A stretch of 6,964 nt of DNA, from contig DAOUOU010000146.1 in the NCBI GenBank assembly GCA_030626465.1, forward strand, positions 1 to 6,964. Reading direction: 5' to 3'. The notes below the pieces were generated by a model, which was given only the letters and a program-made list of their open reading frames with translations, was not told where the DNA came from and searched no databases. Of the stretch, positions 1 to 5,900 are shown one piece after another (positions within the stretch are counted from its first letter, which is position 1; the number at the start of each line of letters is the position of its first letter). The stretch comes from Bacteroidales bacterium. GTDB taxonomy: Bacteria > Bacteroidota > Bacteroidia > Bacteroidales > UBA10428. The position numbers were made by a program, and so were the translations under genes.

Positions 1-1
1 A

Positions 2-1261
2 GTATTCTGGGTAGCTAATGGAATTGAAATTCTTGAAAGATTTGCCTATTATGGTATTTACATGGGTTTTGGAATTTACCTGGGGCAATTAGGGTATTCA
101 AAAAGTGATCTTGGAATTATTCAAATGATCTTCCTCGCATTCTCGTATCTTATACCACTGTTTTCAGGTACATTTGCCGATAAATTTGGTTTTAAAAAGG
201 TTCTTATCATTGCATATCTGGCATACTTGCCTTCCATTCTCCTTCTTATTATCACAAAATCCTTTTCTGGTATTGCACTGGCTATGCTCAGTATTGGCTT
301 TGCTGCAGGAATTTTTAAGCCTCTGATTTCTGCTACGGTCAGGGTAACTACTGATGGAACAAATAAAACTCTTGGATTCGGTATATTTTACTGGATGGTG
401 AATCTTGGTGCATCTTTTGGACCAATAGTTATGGGTAAATTACGGGCTTTCTCCTGGGATTATGTCTTCTATACAGCTGCAATCGCCATAGGTGTTATGT
501 TTATAATTACTCTTCTTTTTTATAAAGAACCACCGCGGGAAATAGAAGGAATAACACTCAAGAAGAAATTCCGTGACATGGGTGAGGCCCTCTCAGATGG
601 TAAGTTCCTGGCTTTTATTATACTACTGGGCGTGTTTTTCTGGCTTCCCTTCTGGGCATTTTTCAATGTACTTGCTGTATACATTAATGATTATATGGAC
701 ACCGCAGCGCTTTTTGAGAGCGTTAAATCAGTTATCGGTGAGGGTGTTACAAAAGCACTGATAGCACGGGAAGTGGAAGGTATCTGGAAAATCAATGCCG
801 AAGCCATATCACATACGGGCTTTATTATTGTTATGTTCCAGATATTTATTTCCCGGATTTTTGAGAAAAGAGCTGCAATCCCTTCTTTTCTCTTAGGACT
901 TTTTATTGCTGCAATAGGATTCATATTGTTAGGATTTTCTTTAACCTCTGTTAATGGTCTTGTTTTCCTTGGTATTTTCCTCTTTGCTATTGGTGAAATG
1001 ATCTCATCCCCTAGAATTCAGGAATACATTATGTGGATAGCACCAAAAGAAAAAGCTGGCCTTTATATGGGAACCAATTTTCTGGCAACATTCATAGGTG
1101 CTTTACTAAGCGGTTTATATACTATCCTTATGGGTATTTACGAGAAGAACGGATACCCTGAATATATTATGTATACACTTGCTGCCCATACTTTTTTGGG
1201 TGTTTTGGTGATCTATATCTACACCAAAATAGCCGGAGAGTTTAAAGAAATGGAAAGCTAA
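2..1261 (+). CDS. POT/PTR-like MFS transporter, 5' end missing
   Basis: This is an inner-membrane secondary transporter of the major facilitator superfamily, closest to the proton-coupled oligopeptide transporter (POT/PTR) group. The frame is open from base 2, so an ATG at 62 is internal and the true start lies left of the window; 419 residues are visible. The first of these carry the POT first-helix signature ExxERFxYYG (visible residues 9-18, EILERFAYYG), the motif tied to proton coupling in that family. Many hydrophobic segments follow, and a late segment (GEMISSP, then APKEKAGLYMG and NFLATFIGALLSG) resembles the POT helix-10/11 region. About 10-25 N-terminal residues are probably missing, judged from the usual place of the signature. 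Substrate is not determined; di- or tripeptides are the family default, but the protein looks divergent. No other gene lies nearby on its left in this window, so operon context is unknown. Confidence 0.85.
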   Translation, partial: VFWVANGIEILERFAYYGIYMGFGIYLGQLGYSKSDLGIIQMIFLAFSYLIPLFSGTFADKFGFKKVLIIAYLAYLPSILLLIITKSFSGIALAMLSIGFAAGIFKPLISATVRVTTDGTNKTLGFGIFYWMVNLGASFGPIVMGKLRAFSWDYVFYTAAIAIGVMFIITLLFYKEPPREIEGITLKKKFRDMGEALSDGKFLAFIILLGVFFWLPFWAFFNVLAVYINDYMDTAALFESVKSVIGEGVTKALIAREVEGIWKINAEAISHTGFIIVMFQIFISRIFEKRAAIPSFLLGLFIAAIGFILLGFSLTSVNGLVFLGIFLFAIGEMISSPRIQEYIMWIAPKEKAGLYMGTNFLATFIGALLSGLYTILMGIYEKNGYPEYIMYTLAAHTFLGVLVIYIYTKIAGEFKEMES

Positions 1262-1451
1262 GCTAAACATCTGAATTTATTGCTCTGTATTAATCTATCT
1301 TATGATCAAAGCTCATAACATAAACATTATCTGCTATTTAAAATAAATATTAGACTATTATATTAATCCATGCAACTATTTTCATCTTTCTTTAGTCTTA
1401 TTACCAGACAGCTTAAACACGGTTTTTTTCTAATCATTAGGAATTATTCCG
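1262..1451. other. Gene-free stretch after the transporter
   Basis: AT-rich 3' region between the transporter stop and the terminator hairpin. It belongs to a 324-base gap that also holds the terminator and the next promoter. No ORF with credible coding character and no RNA gene was recognised. It may simply be the 3' UTR of the transporter mRNA. Confidence 0.5.
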
Positions 1452-1489
1452 AAACCCCGGGTTGAACACATCCCGGGGTTTTTGTTTTT
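1452..1489 (+). terminator. Rho-independent terminator
   Basis: A perfect 10-bp stem (AAACCCCGGG at 1452-1461 pairing with CCCGGGGTTT at 1472-1481) with a 10-nt loop is followed by a T-rich tail up to 1489. It is the most GC-rich stem in the window and lies 190 nt after the transporter stop, with no gene between, so it most likely ends the transporter transcript and insulates the next promoter. Confidence 0.9.
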
Positions 1490-1529
1490 CAGAATATTTA
1501 TCGAATTACATGATTTTTTTTTTAATTTA

Positions 1530-1561
1530 TTTGGTTTATATTATAAACATGTTTATGTTTG
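1530..1561 (+). promoter_or_regulatory. Bacteroidota-type promoter (TTTG / TAnnTTTG)
   Basis: TTTG at 1530-1533 and TATGTTTG at 1554-1561 are separated by 20 nt. This fits the known Bacteroidetes primary-sigma promoter (-33 TTTG, -7 TAnnTTTG, spacing about 19-21) at every fixed base. Transcription should start near 1567, giving a leader of only about 20 nt before the ATG at 1586. It drives the membrane protein and HTH regulator pair. Confidence 0.75.
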
Positions 1562-1584
1562 TAACATATTTATAATACAAACAT
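1543..1584. promoter_or_regulatory. Candidate operator: two inverted repeats over the promoter
   Basis: ATAAACATGTTTAT (1543-1556) is a perfect 14-bp palindrome overlapping the -7 box. A second perfect 9-bp inverted repeat, ATGTTTGTA (1555-1563) and TACAAACAT (1576-1584) with a 12-nt spacer, runs from the -7 box to just before the ATG. Both share the half-site AAACAT/ATGTTT. A dimeric winged-helix protein bound here would block RNA polymerase; the regulator encoded second in the operon is the obvious candidate. The repeats are seen; the binding is inferred. Confidence 0.5.
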
Positions 1585-1585
1585 C

Positions 1586-2167
1586 ATGAAAACTGCAAAC
1601 AATTTATCACCTAAAGACAGCATTAGTATCATTCAAGAAATGATTGAAATTGCAAAAGGAAATATCAGACAGAGGGCATATTACTTTATCATATGGGGAT
1701 ATGCTGTTTTGGCAGGATGCTTGTTGCATTATGCATTACTGAAACTTACCGACTATGAAAAGCCTTACCAGGCCTGGCTTATCGTCCTGCTTGGATTCAT
1801 ACCGGCAACTATTTATTCCATCAAACAGGCAAAAAGTGAAAAGATCTTCACCCATCTCGATCGTATCAATGTTTTTCTGTGGGTTACATTTGGTGTCAGC
1901 TACCTTATTTTTCTTGTTTATATAGCAAAATTTAATTACCAGATCTTTCCACTTATTTTTTTACTGGTTGGTAATTGTGTCTTCATGTCAGGGATTAATC
2001 TGAAGTTTAAACCTTTGATTGCGGGTGGAATCTTATATTGGGTCGGAACAATCATATCATTTTATTTGTCACTAGAGTACTTACTGCTTCTATGCTTTGT
2101 ATTGATAATTGTTGGCTACCTGATTCCCGGTTATATGCTAAAAAACAAGAAAGAATCAGATGTATAG
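1586..2167 (+). CDS. Six-helix membrane protein paired with HTH regulator
   Basis: A 193-residue integral membrane protein of unknown function. A soluble, helical N-terminus (residues 1-30, starting with a SIIQEMIEIAKGN-like segment) precedes about six hydrophobic segments near residues 31-52, 62-79, 95-114, 118-137, 142-161 and 164-184, with a short lysine-rich tail. No signal peptide or catalytic motif is evident. The start at 1586 fits the short leader from the promoter at 1530-1561; no Shine-Dalgarno is present, which is normal in this phylum. Its last codons overlap the regulator gene by 8 bp (ATGTATAG), so the two are co-transcribed and probably translationally coupled. Comparable pairs of a small multi-helix protein and a short winged-helix regulator occur in Bacteroidota. 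A sensor or effector role in the envelope is possible, but no function is assigned. Confidence 0.8.
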   Translation: MKTANNLSPKDSISIIQEMIEIAKGNIRQRAYYFIIWGYAVLAGCLLHYALLKLTDYEKPYQAWLIVLLGFIPATIYSIKQAKSEKIFTHLDRINVFLWVTFGVSYLIFLVYIAKFNYQIFPLIFLLVGNCVFMSGINLKFKPLIAGGILYWVGTIISFYLSLEYLLLLCFVLIIVGYLIPGYMLKNKKESDV

Positions 2168-2447
2168 TAAACTCGACCCATTGTTGCACTCGCAACTAAG
2201 ACTTGCCATAATTTCTTTGCTTATCAATATTGGTGAAGCTGAGTTTGTGTATATTAGAGAAAAAACCAATGCTACAGGTGGTAACCTGAGCGTTCAGATT
2301 GACAAACTTTCCAATGCAGGGTACATTACTGTTCATAAGTCCTTTAAGGGAAAGAAACCGCAAACCTTATGCAAGATAACCAGGAAAGGCATTGCTGCAT
2401 TCGAAAAATATGTAAATGATCTGAAAGGATATATTGATATTGATTGA
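2160..2447 (+). CDS. Winged-helix transcriptional regulator (HTH_34/MarR-like)
   Basis: A 95-residue DNA-binding protein consisting of a single winged-helix domain of the short MarR/ArsR-like type (Pfam HTH_34 style). The family opening is clear: LDPLLHSQLRLAIISLL at residues 5-21. A recognition-helix segment with GGNLSVQIDKL (40-50) and AGY (53-55) follows, and then the wing, with KGKKPQTLCKITRKG (63-77). A final helix (78-90) probably dimerises. It has no ligand domain, so the signal may come through protein contact or dimer state. The ATG lies inside the end of the membrane-protein gene. The candidate operator over the operon promoter suggests negative autoregulation, which is inference. 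Alternative starts are unlikely because the conserved N-terminus begins right at this ATG. Confidence 0.9.
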   Translation: MYSKLDPLLHSQLRLAIISLLINIGEAEFVYIREKTNATGGNLSVQIDKLSNAGYITVHKSFKGKKPQTLCKITRKGIAAFEKYVNDLKGYIDID

Positions 2448-2580
2448 TTGATTGCAGACTGACATAATTTTTTGTTTTCCTTTTTATTATTTCTGGTTTT
2501 AAAATCATCTCAACATATTATTCAATCGCAAGGAAGAAAAAATGGCCACCCTGTGATGGATTTTTTAACTTCGATTTGTA

Positions 2581-2611
2581 TTGACTTTTAGCAAATAATC
2601 CTTTAATTTTA
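2581..2611 (+). promoter_or_regulatory. Possible promoter for the GYD gene
   Basis: TTG at 2581-2583 is followed after 20 nt by TAATTTTA (2604-2611), which matches TAnnTTTG at five of six fixed bases. Transcription would start near 2618 and leave a leader of about 70 nt. In AT-rich DNA such a match can be chance. Confidence 0.3.
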
Positions 2612-2678
2612 TTGTTGAATTCCACTGGTGATTAAGAGTAATCTTCCACATTCCCATTTCAAATAATTAATATACATT

Positions 2679-2684
2679 AGGAGA
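2679..2684 (+). promoter_or_regulatory. Shine-Dalgarno AGGAGA before the GYD gene
   Basis: AGGAGA lies 6 nt before the ATG at 2691. It is the best-placed Shine-Dalgarno of any recognised gene here and confirms that start. Most other genes in the window lack one, as expected for Bacteroidota, whose ribosomes are reported to have an occluded anti-Shine-Dalgarno. Confidence 0.6.
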
Positions 2685-2690
2685 AACACA

Positions 2691-2975
2691 ATGAAAACCT
2701 TCTTTATTTTTGGGAAATACTCGTCTGCGGCATTTCAGGGTATTAGTCCCGACAGAACAAAAAAAGCCGTTGATCAGATCAAAAGATTTAACGGCGAGGT
2801 GACATCGATGTATGCATTGCTTGGCGAGCAGGATCTGATAATTATTGCAGATTTTCCTGAAACTGCACAGGCAATGAAAGCTTCTATTGCGTTAAGCAAA
2901 CTAACCGGCATCTCCTTTTCGACCTCAGAAGCATTGCCGGTTGAGGAATTTGATAAGATGATATCTGATGTGTAA
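2691..2975 (+). CDS. GYD-domain small protein
   Basis: A 94-residue soluble protein that looks like a complete GYD-domain protein (PF08734), a small alpha/beta ferredoxin-like family of unknown biochemical role. The name motif appears as GEQDLIII (residues 45-52), with E-Q in place of the usual x-Y, so the eponymous tyrosine is missing. The preceding helix with DRTKKAVDQIKRFNGEV (21-37) and the downstream helix plus strand (AMKASIALSKLTGISFSTSEALP, split over residues 61-83) are as expected. Length matches the family norm of about 90-100 residues. It stands alone between unrelated genes and is followed 10 nt after its stop by a long inverted repeat. Family assignment is by recognition; function is not assigned. 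Confidence 0.8.
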   Translation: MKTFFIFGKYSSAAFQGISPDRTKKAVDQIKRFNGEVTSMYALLGEQDLIIIADFPETAQAMKASIALSKLTGISFSTSEALPVEEFDKMISDV

Positions 2976-2983
2976 GTGATTTC

Positions 2984-3056
2984 AGTAACGCGGTTGTCGC
3001 ATAAATCCGTTGGGAATTATCATGCAGTGATCTAGCTTGCTGACAACCGCGTTATT
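2984..3056. repeat. 13-bp perfect inverted repeat after the GYD gene
   Basis: TAACGCGGTTGTC (2986-2998) and GACAACCGCGTTA (3042-3054) are perfect reverse complements 43 nt apart. In RNA the stem could extend to 2984/3056 through a G-U pair, and inwards by another G-U pair. The arms are richer in GC than their surroundings. There is no T-run after either arm, so it is not a classical intrinsic terminator. It may stabilise the 3' end of the GYD transcript, act as a rho-assisted terminator, or be a small palindromic element. Confidence 0.7.
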
Positions 3057-3180
3057 AACCTGATTTTGCCTGGTAGAAGTATCCGTTCGATTGAGCCTGC
3101 CCGTTTGCATTCAACTATTGATCTTTTTTAGATTACAAGAATTTAGTTAGTTTAGACTGAATCCAATAGTCATTATATAG

Positions 3181-4539
3181 ATGAAACTTAAAAGCATCAA
3201 TCCTTATACTGATACAATTGTTTACGAATGCGACGAACTTTCAGACAAACAGATAGAATCTGTGCTTGGTTACTCAAAAAATGCATTTGAAAATTGGAAG
3301 CTGACATCCCTTGCTGAGCGTGCAAAACTCATGACCAATACCTCAGATATTTTACTCAAAGAAAAAGAAAGACTAGCTCACATCATAACAATAGAAATGG
3401 GAAAACCCATTAAAGAATCACGCAGCGAAATTAATAAATGTGCATGGGTTTGTAAGTATTATTCCGAAAATGCTGAACAATTTTTGCAACCCAGGTTTAT
3501 ATCCACCGATGCAAAAACAAGTTATATCCGTTATGATCCGCTTGGCACCATTTTGGGTATCATGCCGTGGAACTTTCCTTTCTGGCAGGTTTTCCGGTTT
3601 GTATCGCCAACCCTGATGGCCGGTAACACAATCTTATTAAAACATGCTTCCAACGTGCAGCAATGTGCCATGAAAATACATGACATTTTCCGGATGGCAG
3701 GCTTTCCCGAAAAGGTGTTCCAATCACTTGCGATTGGATCGGGAAAAGTAAAGCAGCTTATTGAAAGCGAGGTAGTGAAAGCAGTAACACTCACCGGCAG
3801 CGAAATTGCCGGAGCAAGTGTAGCCGAGGTGGCAGGGAAACATATTAAAAAAACTGTGCTTGAACTGGGTGGAAGCAATGCGTTTATTGTACTGAAAGAT
3901 GCTGACCTGGTTAAGGCAGTTGAGATAGGAGTACAAGCCAGGATGATAAATGGGGGACAAAGCTGTATTGCAGCAAAGCGATTTATTGTTCACGAAATGG
4001 TTGCAGAAGAGTATATCAAAATGCTTAAAATACGTATCCGCCGACTGAAAGTTGGAGATCCGTTCGATGAAAAAACTGATCTTGGACCTTTAGCCAGCAA
4101 AAAACAGTCAGAACTGGTGCACACACAGGTTACAAAATCCATTGAAATGGGAGCGGTATTGGAGTTTGGTGGCAAACACAAACATGCATTTTACTCCCCC
4201 ACTCTACTTACGAATGTAAAACCAGGAATGCCGGTTTTTGAAGAAGAGGTATTTGGTCCTGTGCTGCCAGTAATCGTTGCAAAGAATACGGAAGAAGCAA
4301 TACTACTTGCCAACCAGTCGAATTATGGTCTGGGAGTATCAGTCTTTACTAACAACATGCAAGAAGCAGAACGTATAATTCCACAATTTGATGATGGGGC
4401 AGTATTTATGAATGCCTCAGTAAAATCCGATCCGCGTCTGCCGTTTGGGGGCACGAAACACTCGGGCTATGGAAGAGAACTTGCTATGGAAGGAATCAAA
4501 GAATTTGTGAACTGCAAAACGGTTTATAGCGATCTTTAG
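3181..4539 (+). CDS. NAD(P)-dependent succinate-semialdehyde dehydrogenase-like ALDH
   Basis: A 452-residue cytoplasmic aldehyde dehydrogenase, full length for the short YneI/Sad-type succinate-semialdehyde dehydrogenase group (about 455). The likely reaction is succinate semialdehyde plus NAD(P)+ to succinate, feeding 4-aminobutyrate breakdown into the TCA cycle. All core residues are present: Asn131 in PWNFPFWQ (129-136), Lys154 in LLKHASN, the cofactor loop TGSEIAG (205-211), general base Glu228 in LELGG, nucleophile Cys262 in GGQSCIAAKR, and Glu356 in EEEVFGP. The C-terminus has SDPRLPFGG and HSGYGREL, typical of this group. An in-frame stop directly precedes the ATG, so the start is fixed; there is no Shine-Dalgarno. 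No GABA transaminase lies beside it, so the in vivo aldehyde is unproven; other small semialdehydes are possible. Confidence 0.9.
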   Translation: MKLKSINPYTDTIVYECDELSDKQIESVLGYSKNAFENWKLTSLAERAKLMTNTSDILLKEKERLAHIITIEMGKPIKESRSEINKCAWVCKYYSENAEQFLQPRFISTDAKTSYIRYDPLGTILGIMPWNFPFWQVFRFVSPTLMAGNTILLKHASNVQQCAMKIHDIFRMAGFPEKVFQSLAIGSGKVKQLIESEVVKAVTLTGSEIAGASVAEVAGKHIKKTVLELGGSNAFIVLKDADLVKAVEIGVQARMINGGQSCIAAKRFIVHEMVAEEYIKMLKIRIRRLKVGDPFDEKTDLGPLASKKQSELVHTQVTKSIEMGAVLEFGGKHKHAFYSPTLLTNVKPGMPVFEEEVFGPVLPVIVAKNTEEAILLANQSNYGLGVSVFTNNMQEAERIIPQFDDGAVFMNASVKSDPRLPFGGTKHSGYGRELAMEGIKEFVNCKTVYSDL

Positions 4540-4673
4540 TTTGTTTAAGACAGGAAGAGAAGTTAAACCGATCTGAACAGGAAATGGCCCGGGCATATCA
4601 GTTCATGACATGAAGTGTTTTCGTGAATAATTAAAGTGCATATCTTCTGGATTTCTAATAAAAAAGTCAGAGA

Positions 4674-4705
4674 TTTGAAATATACCACAATCGTTGATAG
4701 TTTTT
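4674..4705 (+). promoter_or_regulatory. Candidate promoter for the SiaC-family gene
   Basis: TTTG at 4674-4677 and TAGTTTTT at 4698-4705 are separated by 20 nt. The second box differs from TAnnTTTG only at the final base. The predicted start near 4711 would give a leader of about 37 nt before the ATG at 4749. The spacing is ideal for the Bacteroidota promoter. Confidence 0.45.
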
Positions 4706-4748
4706 AATACATTATATAGTTAAAGTCACACACGCAAAAAGCTTACTA

Positions 4749-5156
4749 ATGAAAGTTATTGAAATACACAGAACTGAAAAAACTCCGGAAATCATTCTTG
4801 ATGATGAGAAAGGAATTCTTGAATTAAGTGGAAAATGCCTGCCTGAGAATATCAGGAATTTAGAACAGCTTGTAACACAAAAATTAAGAACATATTTAAA
4901 TGAATCTTTTAATGAAGCGGATTCTCAGCGTGCAGAAAAAGCGTTAAAAGTAAATTTTAAACTTGCATATTTCAATTCTGCAGCAGCTAAATTTATTGCC
5001 GATATTTTAATGCTTACCAATGAGTATATTAAAAAGGGATACAATATTAAAATCTATTGGTATTTTTCAGAAGATGATGATGACATGCTTGAAGCAGGAG
5101 AAGATTTCGCTGAGATGATCGAAGTCCCGATGCAGTTTATTATGACACCGAATTAG
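4749..5156 (+). CDS. SiaC-family regulatory phosphoprotein (DUF1987)
   Basis: A 135-residue cytoplasmic protein of the SiaC/DUF1987 family (PF09345). In Pseudomonas, SiaC is switched by a kinase (SiaB) and a PP2C phosphatase (SiaA) and, when unphosphorylated, activates the diguanylate cyclase SiaD. Family landmarks are in order: EKTPEI (10-15), GILELSGKCLPEN (22-34), FKLAYFN (70-76), and the acidic signature WYFSEDDDDMLEAGEDFAE (104-122). The phospho-acceptor of SiaC is a threonine in a YFNTSS-type motif; here it reads YFNSAAAK, so Ser77 is the candidate site and the hydroxylated residues after it are replaced by alanine. The insert near 50-66 makes it slightly longer than SiaC. No kinase, phosphatase or cyclase gene adjoins it, so it is an orphan here. 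The start fits the usual family beginning; no Shine-Dalgarno is seen. Confidence 0.85.
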   Translation: MKVIEIHRTEKTPEIILDDEKGILELSGKCLPENIRNLEQLVTQKLRTYLNESFNEADSQRAEKALKVNFKLAYFNSAAAKFIADILMLTNEYIKKGYNIKIYWYFSEDDDDMLEAGEDFAEMIEVPMQFIMTPN

Positions 5157-5229
5157 CTTAGTCCGTGATCAAATGAACAAGTGATTTGTTGTGTAATATC
5201 CCAGTTGACACATAAGAATATAAAGTCAT

Positions 5230-5253
5230 GTCCATACAAGCAATAGTATGGAC
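5230..5253 (+). terminator. Weak hairpin downstream of the SiaC-family gene
   Basis: GTCCATAC (5230-5237) pairs perfectly with GTATGGAC (5246-5253) around an 8-nt loop, 73 nt after the stop. The following bases (TACCTTATAAATTTGTT) are only moderately T-rich, so it is a possible but weak end for the SiaC transcript. Confidence 0.35.
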
Positions 5254-5366
5254 TACCTTATAAATTTGTTCAGGTCAAATACTTTTGAGATGACAGTAAT
5301 ACAAACCCTGATCGCTCCGAAAAGCTTGTCCAGAGTGTAAAATATACTTGTGTTTCAATAAAGAAT

Positions 5367-5394
5367 AAAATGTCGAATTTACATTTATTCGACA
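5367..5394 (-). terminator. Terminator of the RRM-Csp operon
   Basis: Read on the - strand, TGTCGAAT (5394-5387) pairs with ATTCGACA (5378-5371) around an 8-nt loop, followed by TTTT and further U-rich sequence. It begins 21 nt after the cold-shock gene stop, the right place and polarity to end that operon. On the + strand the hairpin is followed by A residues, so it does not terminate in that direction. Confidence 0.65.
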
Positions 5395-5415
5395 AAAAGA
5401 TTCTTTTCCTAGAGC

Positions 5416-5616
5416 TTAATTCAACGCCTTAACATTGAATGCTACCAATCCCTTTTCGCCTTCACGAATTTCAAACTCAACTTCTTGTCCTTCTTTAAGA
5501 GCATATGTGCCTTCAGATATCCCAGTGCGATGTACAAAAATATCTTCATTACTTTCAGATTCAATAAATCCGAATCCTTTGGTATCGTTATACCATTTTA
5601 CTTTTCCTTTTGGCAT
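5416..5616 (-). CDS. CspA-family cold-shock protein
   Basis: A 66-residue single cold-shock-domain protein, complete and of standard length. It binds single-stranded RNA and DNA and is expected to melt RNA structures, aiding translation in the cold or in growth transitions. Both nucleic-acid motifs are intact: RNP1 as KGFGFI (13-18) and RNP2 as DIFVH (25-29), with Trp8 and Tyr9 in the leading KVKWYN strand. The domain ends with GEKGLVAFNVKAL. It lies 23 nt downstream of the RRM gene on the same strand, so the two are an operon of RNA chaperones. No Shine-Dalgarno precedes the ATG; the leader is A/T-rich. A hairpin with a U-rich tail follows its stop. Identity is secure; whether it is cold-inducible is inferred from the long leader of the operon. 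Confidence 0.95.
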   Translation of the reverse strand: MPKGKVKWYNDTKGFGFIESESNEDIFVHRTGISEGTYALKEGQEVEFEIREGEKGLVAFNVKALN

Positions 5617-5639
5617 TATCTTAAATCTTTATTCATTTT

Positions 5640-5900
5640 CTAACGAGAAAAATTATCCCGTCTCGGCCTTGCTTCGTTTACTACAATTTCCCTGTTGTCA
5701 ACCGTAACACCATTTAATTCGCTTATTGCATTTTTAGCTTCATCATCTTTGTCCATAGCAACAAAAGCAAATCCTTTGCTTCGACCACTGTACTTATCAG
5801 TAATGATTTTTACAGATGATACTTCACCGTATTCTTCAAAAAGTTTTGATAATTCTGATTCTTCAACCTTAAAACTCAGGTTGCCTACATAAATGTTCAT
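5640..5900 (-). CDS. RRM-domain RNA-binding protein
   Basis: An 86-residue protein made of one RNA recognition motif, the small bacterial type known from cyanobacteria and Bacteroidota. RNP2 is IYVGNL (3-8) and RNP1 is KGFAFVAM (42-49), with the aromatic RNA-stacking residues Tyr4, Phe44 and Phe46 kept. The helix between (ELSKLFEEYGEV) and the last strand (REIVVNEA) complete the fold. Only a short basic tail remains after the domain (RPRRDNFSR); there is no glycine-rich extension. It is first in an operon with a cold-shock protein 23 nt downstream, which suggests a joint role in RNA chaperoning or stability. The start begins directly at the first strand of the domain, so no other ATG is plausible. 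No Shine-Dalgarno is close by. The upstream region forms a long structured leader. Confidence 0.95.
   Translation of the reverse strand: MNIYVGNLSFKVEESELSKLFEEYGEVSSVKIITDKYSGRSKGFAFVAMDKDDEAKNAISELNGVTVDNREIVVNEARPRRDNFSR

Noticed and set aside
62..64. ATG at 62 as the start of the transporter
   Set aside because: The frame is open to base 2 and the upstream codons encode the conserved ExxERFxYYG helix, so the gene begins outside the window.
1300..1318. TTATGA/TCATAA inverted repeat after the transporter
   Set aside because: Only 6 bp, AT-rich and without a T-tail; likely chance beside the much stronger terminator at 1452-1489.
3104..3155. Possible promoter boxes before the aldehyde dehydrogenase (TTTG with TAGATTAC, or TAGTTTAG)
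   Set aside because: The first pair has a poor -7 box and the second lacks a spaced TTG; neither is good enough to call.
3531..4181. Several open frames on the - strand inside the aldehyde dehydrogenase
   Set aside because: They are shadows of a clear, full-length dehydrogenase and show no recognised family features.
4588..4595. GCCCGGGC palindrome after the dehydrogenase
   Set aside because: An isolated 8-bp palindrome with no flanking stem or T-run; no function can be supported.
5280..5287. TACTTTTG, a full TAnnTTTG match on the + strand
   Set aside because: No TTG at the right spacing (the nearest is 11 nt upstream) and only opposite-strand genes lie downstream; such matches are expected by chance in AT-rich DNA.
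5435..5892. Plus-strand open frames over the RRM and Csp genes
   Set aside because: Both - strand genes have intact diagnostic RNP motifs; the opposite frames are low-complexity serine-rich shadows.
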